A DNA stretch of 64,000 nt, taken from Promethearchaeota archaeon (GTDB taxonomy: Archaea > Asgardarchaeota > Lokiarchaeia > Sigyniarchaeales > SOKP01). The DNA lies in assembly GCA_016839705.1 (NCBI GenBank), contig JAEOTR010000024.1, positions 1 through 64,000 on the forward strand, in the 5' to 3' direction. A program made the position numbers and the translations under genes. Positions 1 to 7,556 of this stretch are shown one piece after another; position 1 is the first letter of the stretch; every line of letters begins with the position of its first letter. The notes under the pieces were generated by a model that did no database searches, was not told the DNA's origin, and was given only the letters and a program-made list of their open reading frames with translations.

Positions 1-1082
1 ATACTTGTAGCATCATTATCAACAATTGCTTGGAATTGACGTTTTGTAATGACTTCGAATAATTTCATTGCTCTTGGATCGCTTCTATCTAACTGAGCAT
101 ATCCAATCGCAGGGATATAAGCATAACACATCAATGCTTTAAGATAATTTTCCCATGCAAAATCAAAATCAAATCCAGTAATTCCTTTTTTTTCTAATTG
201 TTTAATATAATGTTTGACCATGTCTTTTTCAATTTTCCTCCGTAAGTCGATCTCAACACTTTCACTTAATAAATATCCAATATCCAATATCCCACCATTT
301 ACAACAGCTGATCCCCAATCGATCATGAGAATTGGATTTTCCCTATTATCATAATCGAAGAAAAGGTTATCTACTCGAAAATCGAAATGAATTATTGTCA
401 TATTATCATCAGGTATATCCATAACTAACCAAGGAAATTGCTCATGGATTTTTTGTCCAGCTTCCTGACCTCGTTCAGGGAGAATTTTTTGAAATTCTTC
501 TGATTTAATTGATAGATCCCAACTAGAACGATAAGTTTCGACTAGTGATTTTGATACGTCATCCTTAGGCTTAGGCATCCAATCAAAAGAATAAAGATCA
601 GGGGAATCCCACCACCTTGAATGAAATTCTGTTATAGCATTAATAACATCTATTGTTTGCTCTTTATTCAATCCCTCTATCTGATCTATTTGCTTATAAC
701 AAGAACAATCTTGTAATATAAGGATATACCTTTTAGCTTCTTTATCATAATCATAATGAATAACTTCAGGAACTCGTAAAGGACTTTTAGGCGCTACTTC
801 TGTATAAAATCTTATTTCTCTTTCATAGAGGTTATATTGTTCAGCAAGAGCTAACGCCGTTCGAAAAGTTGTGGGCATTTTGACAATCATAGTTTCAGGA
901 AGTTCGGTAGGTGTTTTATCATAAGTGACAGTTAAACGAGCCATATCACTTACAAATCCCTCTCCTGCACCCCATGGTTCTCGAGAAATAGTTTCAATGT
1001 TTATATCTTTAAGATATCCCGATGTATGAAGTACTTCATTTAACCATTCTGAAGTTATTCGTTTTGTTCTTTTAGGTATCAT
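1..1082 (-). CDS. Aminoglycoside-phosphotransferase-fold kinase, 3' end cut by window edge
   Basis: The reading frame starts at an ATG at 1082 and stays open to the left edge, so about 360 N-terminal residues are present and the C-terminus is missing. The catalytic loop H232-x-D234-x4-N239 and the metal-binding D255-W-G (a DFG equivalent) are the signature of the APH/EcKL/choline-kinase superfamily, which transfers the gamma-phosphate of ATP to a small hydroxylated substrate. The substrate is unknown. It lies 58 bp downstream of the epimerase gene on the same strand, so it may be the last gene of the sugar operon and act as a sugar or polyol kinase, but that is inference from position only. 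Confidence 0.75.
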   Translation of the reverse strand, partial: MIPKRTKRITSEWLNEVLHTSGYLKDINIETISREPWGAGEGFVSDMARLTVTYDKTPTELPETMIVKMPTTFRTALALAEQYNLYEREIRFYTEVAPKSPLRVPEVIHYDYDKEAKRYILILQDCSCYKQIDQIEGLNKEQTIDVINAITEFHSRWWDSPDLYSFDWMPKPKDDVSKSLVETYRSSWDLSIKSEEFQKILPERGQEAGQKIHEQFPWLVMDIPDDNMTIIHFDFRVDNLFFDYDNRENPILMIDWGSAVVNGGILDIGYLLSESVEIDLRRKIEKDMVKHYIKQLEKKGITGFDFDFAWENYLKALMCYAYIPAIGYAQLDRSDPRAMKLFEVITKRQFQAIVDNDATS

Positions 1083-1140
1083 AATACTAAATTTCTACTT
1101 AAATGCTTAAAATCTTTTCTATTAATTTAGTTAAATATCG

Positions 1141-1989
1141 TCAGAGTAATCCATATTTTTCTTGCATACCACGAATAAAAGCAGCACCTTCTTTAATTAA
1201 AACATCTCCGCTTGGAGCAAGTTGACGCCACACCCAAGTATTCATGTTATCAGTCATATCAACAAAACTTTCCAAGGCAGCATATCCTTGATAGTTTATT
1301 TCAGAAAGAGCTTTAAAGATTCCATCCCAATCAACCAACCCTGACCCAGGAATTCCTCGATCGTTTTCACATAAATGATAATGAATGAGTTTATCGCCAG
1401 CAAGTTTAGTGGCTTCATAAAAACTCTTTTCTTCGATATTCATATGATATGTATCAAGATGGATCCTCATGTTATCCTCACCAATCATATCTATTAGCTT
1501 TAAAGCTTGTTCGCAGGTGTTAATAAGGTATGTTTCATATCGATTCACAGGCTCAAGCCCTATTGTAATACCTAAGGGTTTTGCATATTGTGCTACTTCC
1601 CTTAAACACTCTGCCGAATATTCCCATGTTCGTTCTGTTGGTTGTTCTCTTGTATCCTTAGCATGTTGAGAATAAGTTACTCCACAAAAACTTGTTCCCC
1701 CAATATCATATGTAGCTTTAACACAAGCTTTCAAATAATCTACACCCTTATTTCGAATTTCAGGATTATTACTAGTTATATCTGTGACGTTAGTTAATAC
1801 GGTTGAAGTAACTACATTTAATCCAACTTGTTTTAACCGGTTCGATACAGCAACCACATCAAAATCTTCTAAGACCATAAGAGGCAATTCTATAAAATCT
1901 AATCCTAAATTCTTTACTCTATCAATCAGATCGAGAGTTTCATTACTCCACTGGGAGCAATATGCATAAGCATGGATTCCTAACTTCAT
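1141..1989 (-). CDS. Sugar isomerase/3-epimerase (D-allulose/D-tagatose 3-epimerase-like TIM barrel)
   Basis: This 282-residue protein belongs to the xylose-isomerase-like TIM barrel family. Residues E146, D179, H205 and E240 match the four metal ligands of Agrobacterium D-psicose 3-epimerase (E150, D183, H209, E244) with a constant offset of four, and E152, H182 and R211 match its substrate-binding E156, H186 and R215. The expected reaction is C3 epimerisation of a ketose using Mn2+ or Co2+, in the cytoplasm. It sits between an Fe-alcohol dehydrogenase and a kinase-like gene in one leftward operon, which fits a pathway for a rare ketose or polyol. The exact sugar cannot be told from sequence. 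Confidence 0.82.
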   Translation of the reverse strand: MKLGIHAYAYCSQWSNETLDLIDRVKNLGLDFIELPLMVLEDFDVVAVSNRLKQVGLNVVTSTVLTNVTDITSNNPEIRNKGVDYLKACVKATYDIGGTSFCGVTYSQHAKDTREQPTERTWEYSAECLREVAQYAKPLGITIGLEPVNRYETYLINTCEQALKLIDMIGEDNMRIHLDTYHMNIEEKSFYEATKLAGDKLIHYHLCENDRGIPGSGLVDWDGIFKALSEINYQGYAALESFVDMTDNMNTWVWRQLAPSGDVLIKEGAAFIRGMQEKYGLL

Positions 1990-2067
1990 TTTTCCTAACC
2001 TTAGATTTTCATTAATTTTAATTTTATTAAATAAAAATAAGATGTTATTAAGAAACTTCAGGTATTA

Positions 2068-3237
2068 TCATTTATTATATCTTTTCTTGAGAAGATTCAT
2101 CACATCTTCGGTTGACGGCACAATTGCATGATTTTCATAATCAGGGAGTTTAAACGTGTCTTCAGCAATGTCTTTTAATGTACTTTCTGACACATTTTTG
2201 TCTTTAAAACTCATCCACATTCCAATCTCTTTTAGAAATTTATCTATTTCATCGCATCCTTTTTCTGCAGCAACCTTATCAGAAACATCTTTCAGATCTG
2301 GATTGAATAATCTAGCGACTGTTGCATATTCCTTAATTGATTTATTCCATGTCCATCGGTTGATCGCAGGATACATAATCGCTAGGGCTTCCCCATGAGC
2401 GATATGGGGAACACTTCCGCCAATAGCCATTCCCATCCCATGCGGTAATGTAACACCCGAATTAAGAATAGAAAGACCCCCAAGTGTATTTGCCCAATGG
2501 AGAGCTTCTCTGGTTTCTCTATTTTGTCCATCTTTTATCGCAATTGGCAAGTTCTTAATTATAAGCCTCATTCCCTCTAGTGCATGCATATCTACATAAT
2601 CAGAAGAATTTGCGTTATGAGTATATGCTTCAAATGAATGACAGAATGCATCCCATCCTGTAGATGCTGTGATATGGGGAGGTAGCGTTAAAGTTAGTTC
2701 TGGATCAATTATCCCTACCGTCGGGCATAATAATGTGTCATAAAGGGCATATTTCAAATGTATATCTGTTTTGGTTACTACAGCAGCAGCAGTAACTTCT
2801 GCACCAGTTCCAGCAGTGGTGGATACAGCTATAATAGGAAGGAGTTTATCTTCAATTGGCTTTCCATTTATCACGCGGTAATCCCAAGCTTCGCCCTCAT
2901 GTGTCAAACCTACCGAAATACATTTGGCAGTATCTATGCTTGAACCTCCTCCAACTCCTAAAACTACATCTACTTTGTTTTTCATACCCATCTTTACTCC
3001 AGCATTAACGTTATCCGTTGTTGGATTAGGTTGTACACCATCAAAATGAAATATCTCGACATCTGCATCAGAACATAACTTCTTAATTTTTTCAAATACT
3101 GGATCCAGAGCTGGAAAAGGTTTTACTGTTACCATTAGGCACCGTTTACCAAATTGAGCAACAACGTCACCAACTTCAGAAATCCTACCCCAGCCAAATA
3201 AAATACGACTTGGACTATAGTAATTTATATTTCTCAA
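2068..3237 (-). CDS. Iron-containing (group III) alcohol dehydrogenase
   Basis: A full-length 389-residue Fe-ADH. The N-terminal dinucleotide-binding half carries GGGSSID at residues 96-102, and the C-terminal helical half has the metal ligands D196, H200, H266 and H281. The family reduces aldehydes or ketones to alcohols with NAD(P)H, or the reverse; the closest resemblance is to butanol dehydrogenase (YqhD/BdhA)-type members. It starts 10 bp after the stop of the upstream Zn-dependent dehydrogenase, indicating co-transcription. Within the operon it probably handles a sugar-derived aldehyde or alcohol. The substrate is not determined. Confidence 0.88.
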   Translation of the reverse strand: MRNINYYSPSRILFGWGRISEVGDVVAQFGKRCLMVTVKPFPALDPVFEKIKKLCSDADVEIFHFDGVQPNPTTDNVNAGVKMGMKNKVDVVLGVGGGSSIDTAKCISVGLTHEGEAWDYRVINGKPIEDKLLPIIAVSTTAGTGAEVTAAAVVTKTDIHLKYALYDTLLCPTVGIIDPELTLTLPPHITASTGWDAFCHSFEAYTHNANSSDYVDMHALEGMRLIIKNLPIAIKDGQNRETREALHWANTLGGLSILNSGVTLPHGMGMAIGGSVPHIAHGEALAIMYPAINRWTWNKSIKEYATVARLFNPDLKDVSDKVAAEKGCDEIDKFLKEIGMWMSFKDKNVSESTLKDIAEDTFKLPDYENHAIVPSTEDVMNLLKKRYNK

Positions 3238-3247
3238 CTTTTTTCAC

Positions 3248-4276
3248 CTATTCTTGATTTACATCAATAAAAACTTTCATTACTTTATCTTTTTTATCTT
3301 CAATAAACTTATAAGCTTTATTATAATCCTCAAACGGAAAGTGACTCGTCATTAAAGGGTTAACTATGATTTTTTTCGAATTTACAAGCTCAATTGCCTT
3401 GATATAGTCACCTCTTTGATACATCATATTACCAATCAGTCTCAGTTCGCGATCTTGAACAAATCCTAAATCAATAGTTGGTTTATCACCAAAAACTCCG
3501 ACAACAATTATATCAGTACCTTTTCTTGCGTTTTCAATAGCATCATTAATGGTTTCATTTGCCCCAACACATTCTATTATTAAATCCGCTTTATCAGGTC
3601 CAAAAGCTCTAATAATCTCTTCTGAGAGTTTAACCTTTGTAGGATTAATAGTAAAATCTATTCCTACTTTCTTCGCGACTTCCAACCTAAAATCGCTTAT
3701 ATCGGTAATTATTACAGCTTTAGCTCCAAGTGCCTTTGCAGATTGTGCTACGAGATTTCCAATAGGTCCCGCCCCTAGTACTAAGACATTAAATCCTGTA
3801 ACATCTCCACCATTTAATACAGCATGAACTGCTACTGCACATGGTTCAATCATAGCTCCAGCTTCGTATGACATCTCATCGGGAAGCTTTATTACCTTTT
3901 CAGAATCTACAGCAAAAAATTCGGAGGCAGTTCCAGTGGTTTGAAATCCCATGACTTTAAGATTATCGCATATATGATATTTATCATGAGTACATGGATA
4001 GCAATGTCCACAAACTACTTGGGGTTGAATCGTCACTTTATCACCTGGTTTAAGTCCTTGTACTTTTGAACCGATCTTTTCGATTTTACCAGAAACTTCA
4101 TGTCCTTGAGTAACGGGGTAATCGGTATAAGGATGTTTTCCATAATAAACATGTATATCGCTACCACATATACCAATTCTCAGTATTTTGATAAGAACTT
4201 CATCTTCCTTTAATTCTGGAAGGGGAATATCAAGGAATTCAATCTCACCAGGAGCAGTCATAACTTGTTGTTTCAT
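3248..4276 (-). CDS. Zinc-dependent alcohol/polyol dehydrogenase (MDR superfamily)
   Basis: A 342-residue medium-chain dehydrogenase of the sorbitol/threonine dehydrogenase group. Catalytic zinc residues C37, H59 and E60 are present, with the structural-zinc lobe C89, C92, C95 and C103. The Rossmann motif GAGPIG (168-173) is followed by D192 at the end of the second strand, which favours NAD over NADP. It is the first gene of the leftward operon that continues with Fe-ADH, ketose epimerase and a kinase-fold protein. A plausible role is oxidation of a polyol to the ketose that the epimerase then uses. L-threonine dehydrogenase is an alternative. Confidence 0.88.
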   Translation of the reverse strand: MKQQVMTAPGEIEFLDIPLPELKEDEVLIKILRIGICGSDIHVYYGKHPYTDYPVTQGHEVSGKIEKIGSKVQGLKPGDKVTIQPQVVCGHCYPCTHDKYHICDNLKVMGFQTTGTASEFFAVDSEKVIKLPDEMSYEAGAMIEPCAVAVHAVLNGGDVTGFNVLVLGAGPIGNLVAQSAKALGAKAVIITDISDFRLEVAKKVGIDFTINPTKVKLSEEIIRAFGPDKADLIIECVGANETINDAIENARKGTDIIVVGVFGDKPTIDLGFVQDRELRLIGNMMYQRGDYIKAIELVNSKKIIVNPLMTSHFPFEDYNKAYKFIEDKKDKVMKVFIDVNQE

Positions 4277-4406
4277 ATCTCTCGAAGTCCTTTAATTTAT
4301 AAATAATATTATTTAAGAATCTATTACCTAAAAAATTAAATTTTAGAAACAATTTTAATTAATTGATCTTCTAACGTATTTTACAACATTAATAGGCAAA
4401 AACAAT

Positions 4407-5528
4407 ATGAGTTCTAAGAAAAGAGATTACTATGAAGTACTGGGAGTGAGCAAGGATGCGTCGTTAAACGATATTAAGTTAGCGTATCGACGATTAGCCA
4501 GAAAACATCATCCCGATTTGAATAAGACAGATCCAAAAGCAAAAGAAAAGTTTATCGAACTCCAGGAAGCTTATGAAGTACTCAGCGATGAACAGAAAAG
4601 ACAAAACTATGACCGTTTTGGACACAGTGGTGTACAAGTTGATATGAGTGATTTCTTCTCAGGAGGGATACCAGGTATTGATGAGCTCTTAAAGTCGATT
4701 TTTGGTGATTTCAGCCCATTTGGTGGTTTTAATGATTTTGGTTTTGGATCAAGGGCTAGAAGAAGAACTGCTCCCCGTAGAGAAGTCGGGCAGGATATTG
4801 AGGATCGAGTTGAAATTAGCTTTGAAGAAGCCATGTTTGGGCTAAAAAGAGATGTAGTGATAGAGCGATTTACTCCATGTGATCAATGTGAAGGAACAGG
4901 AGCAGAAGATCCCTCAAGTGTGAAAAACTGCCCAGAATGCCAAGGAAGTGGTCGAGTTAGGAAAATGACTCAATCTGGGTTTGGCACCATTATTCGTGAA
5001 TCTACTTGTTATACTTGTAATGGTGAAGGTCAAGTAATAGATAAAAAATGCAAAGTTTGTGATGGAAAAAAAGTAGTTCCAGAGGAAAAGACAATTCATG
5101 TAAGTATTCCCCCAGGAGTTGAAGATGGGGTTCATTTAAAGGTTCAAGGAGGGGGGCATGTTCCTTCTGTAAATGCTATACCGGGTGATCTTTACTTAAG
5201 GATTAGAGTAGCGGATAATGAACAATTCATACGAAGGGGAAATGATCTATATACTCCTATTGATATTGACATAGTAACAGCTACTTTAGGTGGAAAAATT
5301 ATAGTTCCCACATTAAATTATAAAGAAAATAAAATAACTGAGAAAGATTTACCTGTTCCCGCAGGAACTCAACCTGGAACAGAATTTCGTATAAAAAATC
5401 GAGGAGTTTCATATCTAAGGGGAAAGGGTAGAGGAGATCAATATATAATTGTGAATATTGAAATCCCTAAAAAAATTTCAGAGAAACAAAAAGAATTATT
5501 ATTGAAATTTCGAGAGTTAAATAAATAA
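4407..5528 (+). CDS. dnaJ: Chaperone DnaJ (Hsp40, type I)
   Basis: A 373-residue type I J-protein. The J domain has HPD at residues 35-37, followed by a Gly/Phe-rich linker (about 84-115), the zinc-binding cysteine-rich domain (C-x2-C motifs at about 158, 175, 201 and 215) and two C-terminal substrate-binding beta domains. The fourth zinc motif reads CKVCDGKK and lacks the usual final Gly. It stimulates ATP hydrolysis by DnaK and delivers unfolded clients. No dnaK or grpE lies in this window, so the gene is detached from its usual partners. It is convergent with the alpha/beta hydrolase gene, with only 5 bp between stop codons. Confidence 0.96.
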   Translation: MSSKKRDYYEVLGVSKDASLNDIKLAYRRLARKHHPDLNKTDPKAKEKFIELQEAYEVLSDEQKRQNYDRFGHSGVQVDMSDFFSGGIPGIDELLKSIFGDFSPFGGFNDFGFGSRARRRTAPRREVGQDIEDRVEISFEEAMFGLKRDVVIERFTPCDQCEGTGAEDPSSVKNCPECQGSGRVRKMTQSGFGTIIRESTCYTCNGEGQVIDKKCKVCDGKKVVPEEKTIHVSIPPGVEDGVHLKVQGGGHVPSVNAIPGDLYLRIRVADNEQFIRRGNDLYTPIDIDIVTATLGGKIIVPTLNYKENKITEKDLPVPAGTQPGTEFRIKNRGVSYLRGKGRGDQYIIVNIEIPKKISEKQKELLLKFRELNK

Positions 5529-5533
5529 AAGAA

Positions 5534-6481
5534 TTATAAGTGGGAATCGAGCCAGTTAATTACATCTTCAAAAACTTCTTTGCGGTTGATTTCGTTGAAT
5601 ATTTCATGTCTAGCATCTTCATAGAATTTATAAGTTATCTCCTTCATACCATACTTCTTTAATCGATTAATCATTGCCTTTACACCTTTAGTCTTATTTC
5701 CAATAGCGCATAATGATCCTGAAATAAAATGAATTGGCAAATTTTTTGGTATTTTTTGCTCGTTTTCAGAATTGTATATTTTATCAAATCCCCTTACAAA
5801 TTCTAACCAAAGAGTAGCAGGGCTAACAAATCCGCACCAAGGATCGTCAATATATTTTTGAACCTCAGCTTTATCTCTACTAAGCCATTCAAATCCCGTT
5901 GCACCTTCCTCCTGTTTCCAATCTCGATTATTAGATTTAAAATTCATATCATACATTTTTTGACTAGGAGTAGTGGGACCTAATTTCTTAATTTCAGATT
6001 TAAGAATCAATTTTCCGGCTTTAATTACTAAATATCTTACTTTTCCATTTGTACCACTTAATATACAACCTTTAATTTCATTTCCCCATTCTTGAATAAA
6101 ATCTTGTGCTAAAAAGGCACCCCAAGAATGACCTATTAAAAACAATGGGAGATTAGAACACTCTTTTTTTATAATTTCTGATAATTCATGAACGTCATTG
6201 ACGACTCCTCTCCACCCATTTAGTCCTAGAACTCCGGCATTCCCTTTTAAAGTAGCTTCAGTTAAATCGCCAGCAGTTCTTCCATGACCGCGTTGATCAT
6301 GGGCATAACACACATATCCTTCATTGCAAAGTGCTTCTGCTACTCGAGTATATCTTTTCGCATGTTCTGCAACACCATGAATGAATAGTACAGCAGCTTT
6401 AGATTCTGCATCTGGTTCCCACTTATACACAAAAATCTCGATACCATCTTGATCTGTAAAGGTAAATGTAGAACTTTTCAT
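5534..6481 (-). CDS. Alpha/beta hydrolase, monoacylglycerol-lipase-like
   Basis: A 315-residue serine hydrolase of the lysophospholipase/MGL (Hydrolase_4) group. It has the oxyanion-region HGxxEH motif at 35-40, the nucleophile elbow GHSWG with S119, a DQRGHG segment at 62-67, and the catalytic histidine region ARHE with H292. The position where relatives have the catalytic Asp (GxxDPxGN) reads GSLCAIGN, with C258 instead of Asp, so the acid appears replaced. The likely activity is ester cleavage of lipids or small esters. No signal peptide is seen, so it is cytoplasmic. It stands alone and converges with dnaJ. Confidence 0.85.
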   Translation of the reverse strand: MKSSTFTFTDQDGIEIFVYKWEPDAESKAAVLFIHGVAEHAKRYTRVAEALCNEGYVCYAHDQRGHGRTAGDLTEATLKGNAGVLGLNGWRGVVNDVHELSEIIKKECSNLPLFLIGHSWGAFLAQDFIQEWGNEIKGCILSGTNGKVRYLVIKAGKLILKSEIKKLGPTTPSQKMYDMNFKSNNRDWKQEEGATGFEWLSRDKAEVQKYIDDPWCGFVSPATLWLEFVRGFDKIYNSENEQKIPKNLPIHFISGSLCAIGNKTKGVKAMINRLKKYGMKEITYKFYEDARHEIFNEINRKEVFEDVINWLDSHL

Positions 6482-6581
6482 ATTTTCATCTCTATTTGTA
6501 ATTTTTAAAATATAATTAATTAATTATTTTATAATATCATTTAAATTCTCCCAGTAATTAAAATTTGCATTTATTAATTAA

Positions 6582-7115
6582 ATGAATCAAAAGATACTTA
6601 TTACCGGTCCGCCAAGATGCGGTAAAAGCACGCTTATTTCAAAATTAATTGAATACTATACAGTCAAGAAAAACTATACTATTTATGGTTTTTTAACGCC
6701 AGAAGTTAAAAAAAGTGGTAATCGGATTGGTTTTGACATTCAAGATATCTTTACTAACGAAAGAAGGAAATTTGCACGAATAGGAAATTATAATGCATCA
6801 CAAAAGTTAGGAAAATATGGATTATGTTTAGAAGGGTTAGAAGAAATAATTTCAAATTTCGAGACCATCCCACTCCATGAAATAGATTTATTTATTGTTG
6901 ATGAAATTGGGAAAATGGAATTATTTTCTAAGAAATTTCAGGATTTCATTTCTAACATTTTTGCTTCTAATCTCTCAATCATAGCAACAATTGGGCTAAA
7001 AGTTAGACATCCAATAAAAGATCATCTTTTAAATCTCTCAGATGTTAAGTTTTTCAACTTAGACCGGCTTAATTTTCAAATAGTTTATCAGAAGATAATC
7101 TCAATGTTAAAGTGA
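6582..7115 (+). CDS. THEP1-type nucleoside-triphosphatase
   Basis: A 177-residue protein of the THEP1/NTPase_1 family. The Walker A motif GPPRCGKST lies at residues 9-17 and the family Walker B, VDEIGKMEL, near residue 107. Archaeal THEP1 enzymes hydrolyse ATP, GTP and other NTPs slowly; their physiological role is still unclear. Length and motif order match the family. The gene is monocistronic, and 106 bp downstream a 42-residue zinc ribbon gene begins on the same strand. Confidence 0.88.
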   Translation: MNQKILITGPPRCGKSTLISKLIEYYTVKKNYTIYGFLTPEVKKSGNRIGFDIQDIFTNERRKFARIGNYNASQKLGKYGLCLEGLEEIISNFETIPLHEIDLFIVDEIGKMELFSKKFQDFISNIFASNLSIIATIGLKVRHPIKDHLLNLSDVKFFNLDRLNFQIVYQKIISMLK

Positions 7116-7221
7116 GTAAATAAACTCTTTTATAACGTCAATAATATAGGTTTTTCCTTCACAAAACTTTATATTAGGATTATTTTTATTTTATTAATTA
7201 GGATACAGTCTTATTATATAG

Positions 7222-7350
7222 ATGGGTTTTTTTTTGAAATGGAAATGTGATAAGTGCGGTCATGAATTTGACTTAGATGATTTCCCAGAAGAAGATTTCA
7301 AATGTCCTAGCTGTGGTGATGTTGATTGTACATTTAGCTTGGTAGATTAA
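7222..7350 (+). CDS. Small rubredoxin-like zinc-ribbon protein (42 aa)
   Basis: A short ORF from ATG 7222 to TAA 7350. It encodes two knuckles, CDKC (C9, C12) and CPSC (C28, C31), separated by an acidic loop: a single four-cysteine zinc ribbon or rubredoxin-like site with almost nothing else. It is followed at once by a run of nine T, a plausible archaeal terminator. Tiny ribbons of this sort occur widely in archaea, some as rubredoxin-type electron carriers and some as nucleic-acid or protein binders. Function unknown; the coding call rests on the paired CxxC spacing and the frame fit. Confidence 0.7.
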   Translation: MGFFLKWKCDKCGHEFDLDDFPEEDFKCPSCGDVDCTFSLVD

Positions 7351-7525
7351 TTTTTTTTTAAAGAAATCAATAAAGATATTAAAGTTTAGATCAAATAATA
7401 TGAACTCTTGAGAGCCCTATTCCTTTCATTCTATTTACGGCTCCTCTTGTTTTTAAATTTTGTTATCAAAAACATAAATATAAAAGATCGTTTCCCACTA
7501 ATACCCCTTTTAACCAAACTGTTAA

Positions 7526-7533
7526 ATTTATAA
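7526..7533 (+). promoter_or_regulatory. Probable TATA box of the surface-protein gene
   Basis: The octamer atttataa is centred about 28 bp before the ATG at 7557, the spacing of an archaeal TATA box to a start site lying at or just before the start codon. The transcript would be nearly leaderless, and no Shine-Dalgarno motif is visible. In AT-rich DNA such boxes also occur by chance, so the call is tentative. Confidence 0.4.
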
Positions 7534-7556
7534 GGGTAAATCTAGGCTATTTTGAT

